This document shows, piece by piece, positions 5,596-13,332 of a stretch of 35,963 nucleotides of DNA. A model generated the notes under the pieces. That model had not been told where the DNA came from. It worked only from the letters and a program-made list of their open reading frames with translations, and made no database searches. The stretch lies in the IMG/VR virus record IMGVR_UViG_3300020060_000019, positions 1-35,963 of that record; one strand, written 5' to 3'. Position numbers and translations under genes: made by a program. The stretch is from a virus. Every line of letters begins with the position of its first letter. The first letter of the stretch is position 1.

Positions 5596-7578
5596 TCACG
5601 AAATGATTGCGGAAAGGTTGGTGACGATCTCGGAGGCCCCAAGGTCGTTTGGATGGACCGATGCGTCCGCTAGACGGGTCGAACTATTCGTCATCAGCGA
5701 GAGACCGTTGACGAGCGTCGAGTTGCCATCGGCCCAGGCGGTGAAGGCGTTCGACATGGCGGTGCGGAAATTGGCGATCGTGTCGCCATTCGTGTTCGCG
5801 CCCGTGTTGGTCGTGTAGATCGGTGTGATCGCGTAAATCTTGGCCGTTGGCAGCGCGGTTCGCATGTTTTGCAGTTCGGCCAGCACATTGGCCTGATACG
5901 TCGCCAGGGCGACGTTCCCGTTCCAGTCGTTATAGCCAATCATGAGGGTCGCGCGAGACGCGCCACAGCCCGCCAGCGCAGAACCTTGTGAGGGAACGGC
6001 CTGTGCCGAACCGTTCGCGAAGTTCTTCATCTGCCAGCCCTTGGTGGCGGCGACGCCATAGGCCCAGCTGTTGATTTCCTTGCTCGCGATTGCACCGTGA
6101 GTGATACTGTCGCCAGTGAATGCGATGATCGTGGCGGGCCGTGCCGGTGCGATCGAGACGGCCGACCCGATGGACGTCAGAACCTCCAGCAGGTCCATGC
6201 CGGTCCAGTAGGGCCAGATCAGCTCGATCTTGCGGAGCGCGGACGAACCCAGATCGACCGCAATCAGATCGCTGCCGGCGACGTTGTACGCAACGGCGCG
6301 CACGAAGCTGGCCACCTCGACGCCCTCGGCCAGAACCGACGCATAGTCGTAGGAACTTGTCGCGACGTTGCGGGTGACAAGCGTATTCCATCCAACCCGA
6401 AACTGCACATACCGTGCATTCGTGACGAACCCAACGCGCGCTCCAGGCGCGCAATATTGGAAGTTGTTGCCCTCGACGATCGGCCGGATAATTGGCAATC
6501 GCGTGGTCGACTGCTCGCTGATCTCGATGTAATCGGACGCCAGCAATCGAGCATCCATAGGGAATATCGACTGATACTGGGTGACCGCGACGCTTAGCGG
6601 ATCGAACTTGGCACCGCCGGGATAGAACCCCTCGATAATACGACCATCTGCATCCTGAATAGCTGGAATAATACCTTCGGGACTGGCCGGATAATTGGGC
6701 AGCACGGATTCCAGAGCGACCGCACGAGCTTGCAGGGTCGTAATGTCGGATGGTTGAGTACCCAAAGGCGAAAACTTGACCCCGCCCGGATAGACGCCCT
6801 CAAGGACACGACCGTCCGCGTCCTGAATCTCCGGCCAAATACCAGCCGGGCTCGCGGGGACGGGCCCAAGATCGATCACCGCCGTAAGTGCGCCGGCGAT
6901 TGGCATCCTGATTTGCGTCGTATTCGGATTGAGCACTGCCGCTGGCGTGGCCGTCCCGTCGTTCATCCAGCGTGCGAGATAGAGGCTGTCGCTGGTCGGC
7001 GCCCAATATTGGCCGGTGGTCGCGATCAGCGGCGCGAGGACAGCGGTGAGCGTCGTGCCAACTGGCAGCGTTGCGCCCGCCGGATTGGTGATCGTCGGCG
7101 CGCTCGTACCGCCCGTAAGGTTCAGGCCGTTCGTCGGATGGCCATTCGCATCGGTGTGGAAGACGATATGCGCAGCTGTCGAAGTGTCCACGACAAGATC
7201 GGCGATTGCGCCCGTTACCGAGCCGCCCGTAAAGGTCAGGGGATAGGTTCCAGGCGTCGCCCCGGTGATCGCAGTCCCGCCGATCGTGACGCTGGTGACG
7301 CCGCGCGGGAGGGCGGTGGCATGCACGGCGAGGAAGGTGTTGTTGGCGAGGGCTGAGGCGGCCGCCTGTTGGGCGGATAGGTCGGCGGCGGCTCTATCGA
7401 GGCCGGTCTGTGTTCTATCAAGGCCGGTCTGTGTTCTATCAAGGCCAGTCTGGATACGATCGCTGCCGGCCTCACCCGCAATGTTGACCAACTCCGCCAG
7501 CAACGCCGTGGGCAGCGAAGTACCGCCGCCGTCGACGCTGATCGAACCATTCACGACCGTGACATTGACGTCAGCCAT
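5596..7578 (-). CDS. Tail fibre/spike with SGNH-hydrolase (esterase) domain
   Basis: 660 residues. Residues about 40-62 form heptads (DRTQTGL repeated), a probable trimerising coiled coil. A middle beta-rich region contains a 32-residue module present twice (241-272 and 297-328; core IQDADGR..EG.YPGG.KF). The C-terminal domain has SGNH signatures: GDSITHG with nucleophile Ser491, GYND at 548-551, and DASVHPND with Asp638 and His642. The Asp-to-His spacing is one residue longer than the usual DxxH. Likely function: receptor binding and deacetylation of surface polysaccharide. Start ATG 7578 overlaps the previous gene by 8 bp. Confidence 0.88.
   Translation of the reverse strand: MADVNVTVVNGSISVDGGGTSLPTALLAELVNIAGEAGSDRIQTGLDRTQTGLDRTQTGLDRAAADLSAQQAAASALANNTFLAVHATALPRGVTSVTIGGTAITGATPGTYPLTFTGGSVTGAIADLVVDTSTAAHIVFHTDANGHPTNGLNLTGGTSAPTITNPAGATLPVGTTLTAVLAPLIATTGQYWAPTSDSLYLARWMNDGTATPAAVLNPNTTQIRMPIAGALTAVIDLGPVPASPAGIWPEIQDADGRVLEGVYPGGVKFSPLGTQPSDITTLQARAVALESVLPNYPASPEGIIPAIQDADGRIIEGFYPGGAKFDPLSVAVTQYQSIFPMDARLLASDYIEISEQSTTRLPIIRPIVEGNNFQYCAPGARVGFVTNARYVQFRVGWNTLVTRNVATSSYDYASVLAEGVEVASFVRAVAYNVAGSDLIAVDLGSSALRKIELIWPYWTGMDLLEVLTSIGSAVSIAPARPATIIAFTGDSITHGAIASKEINSWAYGVAATKGWQMKNFANGSAQAVPSQGSALAGCGASRATLMIGYNDWNGNVALATYQANVLAELQNMRTALPTAKIYAITPIYTTNTGANTNGDTIANFRTAMSNAFTAWADGNSTLVNGLSLMTNSSTRLADASVHPNDLGASEIVTNLSAIIS
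7393..7455. repeat. Three 21-bp tandem repeats encoding coiled-coil heptads
   Basis: Copies at 7393-7413, 7414-7434 and 7435-7455 differ at only a few bases. Each 21-bp unit encodes one heptad of the sort DRTQTGL inside the tail-fibre gene, so gain or loss of a unit changes coiled-coil length without breaking the frame. Confidence 0.85.
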
Positions 7579-7975
7579 CGCGCGTTACTCCTGATAGAAC
7601 GAAGAATTTGCCGGCGAGTAACCTGATCTCGATGCCGCCTGCCGGCGTCACCAGCATGTCCCAATCGAAGGGCGCGGAAGCCGCCTCGGGCTCGGCCGGG
7701 GCCGGCATCCCCGAAATGGTCAGCTTGGCGATCTGGATCAACAACAGCGAAACCGGCAGATCGCCGGTTGTATCGACACTGAGGAGCCTAATGCCGTCGC
7801 TCGTATCCGTGACCGCGGGGAGATCGATTTGCGGCGCACCGGGCGCGTCGGCAACGAGACGCACCTGGCCGTGCCACGCCGCACCAGGTAGCGATAGGTC
7901 GTAGCCGGTGATGGAGATCGTTTTTGCAAACGGCACCCAGCGATCAGCCTGAAGGTCAACCCTGCCTGCACTCAT
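7571..7975 (-). CDS. Hypothetical tail-region protein
   Basis: 134 residues, beta-rich and without membrane segments: ISITGYDLSLPGAAWHGQVRLVADAPGAPQIDLPAV early, and FDWDMLVTPAGGIEIRLLAGKFFVLSGVTRDG at the end. Its stop overlaps the fibre gene by 8 bp and its start forms an ATGA overlap with the 45-residue frame upstream. Probably a virion component linking or assembling the fibre, but no family is recognised. Confidence 0.8.
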   Translation of the reverse strand: MSAGRVDLQADRWVPFAKTISITGYDLSLPGAAWHGQVRLVADAPGAPQIDLPAVTDTSDGIRLLSVDTTGDLPVSLLLIQIAKLTISGMPAPAEPEAASAPFDWDMLVTPAGGIEIRLLAGKFFVLSGVTRDG

Positions 7976-8109
7976 GGCTTGATGCCCCTGTAGGATATGG
8001 TTGGATCGCGTGTCAGCGACTGTCGGCGTGAGACCATGCAGATGCTCACCTCGATACCGGCACCCGGTTTCCAGGCCCGTGCGCCAGCGACATCGCGGCG
8101 GTTATCCAC
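7972..8109 (-). CDS. Small protein bridging two tail genes, GTG start
   Basis: 45 residues: VDNRRDVAGARAWKPGAGIEV, then SICMVSRRQSLTRDPTISYRGIKP. It overlaps the upstream fibre gene by 8 bp at its GTG start and the downstream gene by ATGA at its stop, so it fits the gap exactly. That double coupling is the main support. No function is recognised. Confidence 0.5.
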   Translation of the reverse strand: MDNRRDVAGARAWKPGAGIEVSICMVSRRQSLTRDPTISYRGIKP

Positions 8110-9145
8110 CGAAAGTGACGCGGATGAAGTAACTCTCAAGCGTGATCGTATCGGTGCCGGTGCCAAGCTGGCCGGTGATGTCGATGGCGACCGACGCCGT
8201 GGTGTCGACCGCGGAAGTGATCGGTGCGACGGTGCCGGTGATCGCGTCGTTCGCGGTCGGAAAACCGACCTGCGATGACGCCGCGTTGCGGTTGGCGATG
8301 ACGCTATAGGCCCGCACGACAAGCGCGCTGGTCACCAGCGTGGTGGCATAGGTCGTGCCGCCGAACTTGACGCGGAAGGTCTTGGCATTGGCGTTGTTGG
8401 CACCGGCGGAGCCGAACAGATAGATCTCGACCTGGCCGTTCGGCCCGATCGCGTTCGCCGGGATCGTGATCGTGGCCAGCGTCGTTTCGGACGTTGATCC
8501 GGTTAGCGGCACCGCCACGGCCGATTTCGCGACCACCCATGGCGTGGCCGTCAGCGCGCGGATCGCGGCGTAATCGGCCGCGCCGAGCAGCGACTGCACG
8601 TTCGCGCTCGGGCTGATCCCGGCATAGGTCGCCAGCACGCTGCTGAAGGCCTGGACGTTGCTGCCGATCGCGACGCCGAGATTGGTGCGCGCGGTCGACG
8701 GGCTGGCCAGGTCGGACAGGTTGTTGGCGCGAAAGGCATAGGCCGTGTCGGCGCCGGTCGCGGTGACGCCGAGCGTCCCGCGCGCGGCCGAGGCGTTCGC
8801 GCTGGCATCGAGCCCGCGCATGAAGCTGGTGCAGCCGTACAGCGACGCCGCGGTCGAGCCGGTCCAATAGACGCACTGGTCGGCGGAAGGGCTCAGCCCG
8901 GCCAGCGCCAGCAACTGCGGGTCGAGATTGGCATTGGCATAGCTCGACAACTGCGTCGCGCTGACCCGCACCGAGCTGCACGGCGCGACATGCGTCGCAC
9001 AGCCACTTCCTTGCGCCCCGGCCAGCATCTCCGGCCCGGTCAGCGTCACCGCCGCCGGCAGGTCAGAGATCTTCTGCGCCGTCGCGGTAAGTGGAGCGAG
9101 GGCCAGCGCTGTGGTAAGCGCGGCGTGGATCAGGCGCCGGATCAT
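8102..9145 (-). CDS. Exported tail fibre-like protein
   Basis: 347 residues from ATG 9145, which overlaps the lipoprotein stop as ATGA. An apparent signal peptide (MIRRLIHAALTTALALAPLTATAQ) is followed by KISDLPAAVTLTGPEMLAGAQG...SVRVSATQL, a motif common near the N-terminus of phage fibre proteins. The middle carries repeated phrases such as AYAFRANNLSDLASPSTARTNLGV, typical of tail fibres. The C-terminal about 130 residues look like a beta-sandwich. The signal-like N-terminus is odd for a virion protein; it may be a membrane-targeted assembly intermediate or a chance hydrophobic N-terminus. Confidence 0.75.
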   Translation of the reverse strand: MIRRLIHAALTTALALAPLTATAQKISDLPAAVTLTGPEMLAGAQGSGCATHVAPCSSVRVSATQLSSYANANLDPQLLALAGLSPSADQCVYWTGSTAASLYGCTSFMRGLDASANASAARGTLGVTATGADTAYAFRANNLSDLASPSTARTNLGVAIGSNVQAFSSVLATYAGISPSANVQSLLGAADYAAIRALTATPWVVAKSAVAVPLTGSTSETTLATITIPANAIGPNGQVEIYLFGSAGANNANAKTFRVKFGGTTYATTLVTSALVVRAYSVIANRNAASSQVGFPTANDAITGTVAPITSAVDTTASVAIDITGQLGTGTDTITLESYFIRVTFGG

Positions 9146-9369
9146 TTCCGTGCCTCGATATGTTTCGAGGGGCACAAATCCTCGGCGCGCATCCGGACCG
9201 ACTGCCCATCTTGGACAGCCAGCACATATTCACTACCGTCGAGCGGAGCCGCATCGGGCAAATCGCTCACCGCCAACCCCTCTTGCTGGAGCGGGCGGGT
9301 GTCGAGACTGCACGCGCCAAGTGCTGCCGCCGCGACCATCGCGGCGAGCCAGGTCATCATTCGCATCAT
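9142..9369 (-). CDS. Small lipoprotein with fibre-type motif
   Basis: 75 residues. Signal MMRMMTWLAAMVAAAALGAC ends in a lipobox (LGAC). The mature part, AVSDLPDAAPLDGSEYVLAVQDGQSVRMRAEDL, repeats the same motif found at the N-terminus of the fibre protein encoded just downstream. AGGAGAGC precedes the ATG at 9369. It could be an outer-membrane lipoprotein made late in infection, perhaps blocking receptors or superinfection; that is inference. Confidence 0.75.
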   Translation of the reverse strand: MMRMMTWLAAMVAAAALGACSLDTRPLQQEGLAVSDLPDAAPLDGSEYVLAVQDGQSVRMRAEDLCPSKHIEARK

Positions 9370-9375
9370 GCTCTC

Positions 9376-11652
9376 CTAGATCGGCTGGTTCATTTCGCGC
9401 GGGCCGCCGCCGAGATAGCCGGGGGGCGCCGGGTCGACGCCCGGGAACACCCCGGCCGTCGAGGTGGTGTAGAATTCGAGGAACACATAGTTCGCCGATG
9501 CCCTGCGGCTCAGCGCCGGCGTCAGGTCCGCCTCATAGGCGCCGGTCGACAGGTTCCAGAACAGCCCATAGGTCGTGCCGCTGGCCAGCCCGCTGACCGT
9601 GGCGGCCGGGAACATCATCGACCGGCCATCGTCGAGCACCGCGGTGAACGCGGCGATGGTGAAGCTCGTATCGCCCGGTGTGATCGGAAACGCCGGGTCG
9701 AGCGTCCTGATCTCATAGCTGGCGCGCGACCCGCCCAGCGCGCCCGCAACCACTGGTCCTAGGACCAGCCGGTCGCTGACCGCACCGCGCACATAATAAC
9801 TGATCGCCACCTCATAGGCGCCGCCGGCCGACAGCCCGCGAATGGTGTAGGATGTGGTCGCGGCCGGCAGCGACGGCTCGGCAATCCAGTCGTTGCCGCT
9901 TTCCTCACTATCCAGCGGCGTGCCGCTATTGTCCTCGTTCTCGAACGGCGTGCCGTCCTCCTGCTCGATCACGTCCTGGCGGCGATATTCAACGATGATC
10001 GACTGCGCATAGGCATCGCTCGACGTACCGGTCAGGATGATCGCCGGGATCGCCTCGCCATTGGTGCCGGCGACGATCCCCCCGGCGATGCTCCAGTCGC
10101 CGGCATCGGGCGGCCCGCCATAGGTCGGCACCGTGTTCGGCGTCGCCACCGAACCTTCCGCCAGCTCGTCTGCGATCGTCCAGGCGAACACGCTCGCCGC
10201 GATCTCGCGCAGCTGGGGCGTGGTCTGCCATTTCGGGTCGACCGATATCGCTTCGGCGCGTACCGTCATCGGCACACCCGCCATGTGGCGCGCCGACGTC
10301 CAGACGCCCCAGTCACCCTCCTCGATGCCGACGAAACGTGGCGCCAGCGTCCCGCTGCCGGTGCGCGGCAAGCGCCCCATGCGCCGTGAGATCTCGGCGC
10401 AGCGCTGGGCGTGCGTGCCGGAGGTGACGTCGGGCAGCGCCAGCGCTAGCTCGCGCGCGCCGCCATCGGCCAGCACGTCGTCGAAGACGCGGCGGATCGG
10501 CGCGGCGTGCTCGACCCATTTCAGCGTCGGTTCGGTGTAGCGCGGGACGACCGTGTTGACCCACTGGCCGTCGGCTTTGCTGCGGAACGCGGAGAAGGTC
10601 TTCTTCGCATCGATCAGGAAATCGGTATCGGTGATCGCGAAGCTCGGCGTCACCGCATGGCCCGGATCGACCTCGACGCTCCCCTCGGGCTGCTTGATCA
10701 CGCCGGCAACGGCCGCAGCGAACCGCTCCTCGGTCGCAAGATATTGTTCGTTGGCGTTGATCAGGCCGCTGAAGGTGTAGCGCCTCTCGCTCCCGCCGGC
10801 CGCCAGCGCGACGAGCTCGTCGCAGATGTTGGCGCGCCAGGCGACATTCTCGGGTGGCGCCTCGATCGCGGAGAGCCCGCGGCCGACGAGCAGCTGGTCG
10901 AGCTGATCGACCCGGTTGCAGGCAAAAATGCCACGCACCCAGTTGTAGCGGCCGACGATCGGATTGTCCGACCATTCCCAGGTGGAGGGGTCGGTCCAGC
11001 GATGCGTGCCGGATCCGCCGGCGACGGTTGAATCCTTGCGCGGGTCGTAAAGCTTCGCGCCCTTGACCACCCAGGTGAAGCGCGGCCGACCGGCGGTCCA
11101 TATCGGGTGCTTGGCCTTCTCGTCGTCCGCCTTGTAATGAACGACGATGTGAGCGATGCCGACGAGCTTGTCGTCGGCCGACCAGCCACCATAATCGATC
11201 AGCGTCTGCTTGACGATCTGGGTTTCGGTGCCCGGATACCAGTTGACCCGTAGCTGGCCGTTATAGCCCGGGATCTCGCCGTCATGGTCGGCGATGTCGT
11301 CACCGACCGCGGTGAAGGGCACATAGACGTCGTTGACATAGAAGCCGACGAGCTGCTCGCACTCATGATCGGCGATGCCGATCACCAGCACCTCCCAGTC
11401 GGTGCTGTACTTCCCGCCATAGTTGAACGCGTCGATCAGGCTGCCGGCGGCGACCGTCAGGCCCAGGAGCAGCTGGCGCGCCACTTCGCCCAGCTGCAGC
11501 GATTGTGCCGCGGCCTGGCGATTTTGCGCGCCGGGCGTCAGCACGGCCGAGCCCAGGATCAGCGCGCCGGTGATGATCAGCTGGAAGTTGCCGGTGACCA
11601 CGCCGATGACGATCAGCGCGGCGCCGGCAATCTCGCGGACCAGCTTCGACAT
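9376..11652 (-). CDS. Tail-tip / host-specificity protein (lambda gpJ-like)
   Basis: 758 residues from ATG 11652 (TGATG overlap with the gene upstream). The N-terminus has a long hydrophobic stretch (ALIVIGVVTGNFQLIITGALILGSAVL), frequent in tail-tip proteins of this type. The central part (YGGWSADDKLVGIAHIVVHYKADDEK, DPSTWEWSDNPIVGRYNWVRGIF, ANEQYLATEERFAAAVAGV) matches the conserved body of phage tail-tip attachment proteins. A fibronectin-III-like segment (TTSYTIRGLSAGGAYEVAISYYVRG) lies towards the C-terminus. It forms the tail tip that contacts the host. Position after the tape measure and small tip genes agrees. Confidence 0.88.
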   Translation of the reverse strand: MSKLVREIAGAALIVIGVVTGNFQLIITGALILGSAVLTPGAQNRQAAAQSLQLGEVARQLLLGLTVAAGSLIDAFNYGGKYSTDWEVLVIGIADHECEQLVGFYVNDVYVPFTAVGDDIADHDGEIPGYNGQLRVNWYPGTETQIVKQTLIDYGGWSADDKLVGIAHIVVHYKADDEKAKHPIWTAGRPRFTWVVKGAKLYDPRKDSTVAGGSGTHRWTDPSTWEWSDNPIVGRYNWVRGIFACNRVDQLDQLLVGRGLSAIEAPPENVAWRANICDELVALAAGGSERRYTFSGLINANEQYLATEERFAAAVAGVIKQPEGSVEVDPGHAVTPSFAITDTDFLIDAKKTFSAFRSKADGQWVNTVVPRYTEPTLKWVEHAAPIRRVFDDVLADGGARELALALPDVTSGTHAQRCAEISRRMGRLPRTGSGTLAPRFVGIEEGDWGVWTSARHMAGVPMTVRAEAISVDPKWQTTPQLREIAASVFAWTIADELAEGSVATPNTVPTYGGPPDAGDWSIAGGIVAGTNGEAIPAIILTGTSSDAYAQSIIVEYRRQDVIEQEDGTPFENEDNSGTPLDSEESGNDWIAEPSLPAATTSYTIRGLSAGGAYEVAISYYVRGAVSDRLVLGPVVAGALGGSRASYEIRTLDPAFPITPGDTSFTIAAFTAVLDDGRSMMFPAATVSGLASGTTYGLFWNLSTGAYEADLTPALSRRASANYVFLEFYTTSTAGVFPGVDPAPPGYLGGGPREMNQPI

Positions 11653-12044
11653 CAGTCGATGCCCCAGGCCAACGTCAGCGCGCTCCGCGGGAAGCGCATG
11701 CCGCCGGGCCCGATCACCGTCGCGCCATCGATGACGACGATCGCCAGGCCGCCGAGATAGGTGTCGCCGGCGACGGCGCCGATATCGCCGCGGTGGGCGA
11801 GCGCCGGCGCGGTTCGAGCGAGCCGCGCCGAGATCATCGCCTCGAGCCCGCCCTGTCTGGCGATGACGCGGCCGGCGCCGATCGCCGTGCTCCAGTTGAG
11901 CCCGACCAGCACGTCGCGGCCATTCTGCGCACGGATCGCGCCGGCGCCGTGGCTGATGCAGTCGTTGGCGGTCTTGCCCCAGGCAAAAGGCATGACCAGC
12001 CGCGCCGCCATATAGCGGTGATAGGCGTCGTAATCGCGGACCAT
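11652..12044 (-). CDS. DUF6950-like (NlpC/P60-related) tail-tip protein
   Basis: 130 residues. The start YHRYMAARLVMPFAWGKTANDCISHGAGAIRAQNGRDVL matches DUF6950, an NlpC/P60-like fold whose Cys lies in the DC motif. The C-terminal half is Gly/Ala-rich beta structure. It occupies the slot of lambda gpK between distal-tail genes and gpJ, so it probably helps assemble the tail tip or cut peptidoglycan on entry. Both ends overlap neighbours by TGATG. Confidence 0.75.
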   Translation of the reverse strand: MVRDYDAYHRYMAARLVMPFAWGKTANDCISHGAGAIRAQNGRDVLVGLNWSTAIGAGRVIARQGGLEAMISARLARTAPALAHRGDIGAVAGDTYLGGLAIVVIDGATVIGPGGMRFPRSALTLAWGID

Positions 12045-12679
12045 CAGCCGATGGCCATCTTCGCCTGGAGGGCTGCCCTGCTCGCGGCCGCGCCGCCGAT
12101 GGCGACGCCTGCATTGGCCGGCCGCTCACCGCCCCAGTAAAGCGTCTTCTCGGCCGCGTAGCTGACATGCTTCAAGCCGCCATCGGTCGCCGAGATCAGC
12201 CGCTGGTCTGCGTCCGAGCGCATCCGCCCGCCGCGGCGGCCGAGGCTGCGCGCCGCGCCCTCGATCGTCAGCGTGATCGTCGCGTCGCCGCGCGGTGTTT
12301 CCTCGACGGGCGCCATATCGACCTGGCCGCGCGTGAAGACGTGATGGTCGAGCATCACCGTGCCGCTTGCGTCGAAGATCAGCCGCATGATCATCGCCGG
12401 CGCACCCTGCAGGTGTGCCGCGTCGAGCAGCGGCAATAGATCGGGGTCTACGCCCGACAGTGACAGGCTGACCGCCTGGGCCGACCCGCCCAGGGTGGCG
12501 CTGGTCGACTGGGCCAGCGCGCGATCGCCGATGCCGATATAGACATCGTCGCCGATCGGCAGATTGCCATAACCGCCCCACACCATCACCGGCGGGTCGC
12601 ACGCGATCTTCACCGCGCCCGATACCACCGCTTTGCCAGCGACGATCGCGGCCATCGCCGCGTCGGTGAACACCTTCAC
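12044..12679 (-). CDS. Tail-tip region structural protein
   Basis: 211 residues from GTG 12679, overlapping the upstream stop as GTGA. Beta-rich throughout; DALITLTIEG-like segments (GDATITLTIEGAARSLGRRGGRMRSDADQRL) and a C-terminal part containing TLYWGGERPANAGVAIGG. The organisation resembles baseplate-hub or minor tail proteins downstream of tape-measure genes in alphaproteobacterial phages, but I cannot name the family with confidence. Confidence 0.75.
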   Translation of the reverse strand: MKVFTDAAMAAIVAGKAVVSGAVKIACDPPVMVWGGYGNLPIGDDVYIGIGDRALAQSTSATLGGSAQAVSLSLSGVDPDLLPLLDAAHLQGAPAMIMRLIFDASGTVMLDHHVFTRGQVDMAPVEETPRGDATITLTIEGAARSLGRRGGRMRSDADQRLISATDGGLKHVSYAAEKTLYWGGERPANAGVAIGGAAASRAALQAKMAIG

Positions 12680-13332
12680 GGAATCAGGTCCTGGAGCGCC
12701 ACGACCTTGCTGCCGGCCGGCATGCAATCCGTGCCGATCTCCATCAATTTGGTCTCGGCGGTGACCTGACGCATCAGGCAGCCTGCGCGGCGCAGCGTCG
12801 TGGTCGCCTCGGGGGGCACGATCAGAGTCGGCACCGCGGGCGTGACGGCAAATTCGGCCGTCCCGCTGGCATCGGCCCTGGCCGCCTCGAGCGCACGCAC
12901 CAAGGCGAACTTCTTGCCGCCGCCCCAGACGAAGCTGACATAGTCGCCGACCGACACTACCTGGCCGCGCAACAGGCCGGTCAGCTCGAGCAGCGGCACG
13001 TCGTCATCATTGATCGTCTGCGACCAGGTCGCCGGCGAGGCCGCAAAGGGCCGTCCGCTCTGGTGATAGAGCGGGATCTGACGATCGATATCGAACGCGA
13101 AGATCAACTGCTTCGCGCCGTCCAGGCTATCGACCCACGCCTTCAGGGCATAGGCGTCCGGGATAAGCAGGTTGTTGTAGCCCAGCGTCATCGACCACAG
13201 CGGCGAGCCGGCCGCGACCGAATAGATGCGCCCGCCCGTCTCCGGCGACAGATAGTCGACGCGCGCGGGATCGAAGCCCTGGGAGAGGACGCCGCCCGCG
13301 ATGATCGGTCGCGGGAAGATGATCGACGTCAT
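12676..13332 (-). CDS. Distal-tail-type protein
   Basis: 218 residues, ATGA overlap with the tape-measure stop. The N-terminal part, IIFPRPIIAGGVLSQGFDPARVDYLSPETGGRIYSVAAGSPLWSMTLGYNNL, is typical of the first protein after the tape measure. It includes a region about translation of the phrase SLDGAKQLIFAFDIDRQIPLYHQ and a C-terminal ligand-like beta segment. By position and pattern it should connect the tail tube to the tip. Confidence 0.75.
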   Translation of the reverse strand: MTSIIFPRPIIAGGVLSQGFDPARVDYLSPETGGRIYSVAAGSPLWSMTLGYNNLLIPDAYALKAWVDSLDGAKQLIFAFDIDRQIPLYHQSGRPFAASPATWSQTINDDDVPLLELTGLLRGQVVSVGDYVSFVWGGGKKFALVRALEAARADASGTAEFAVTPAVPTLIVPPEATTTLRRAGCLMRQVTAETKLMEIGTDCMPAGSKVVALQDLIP

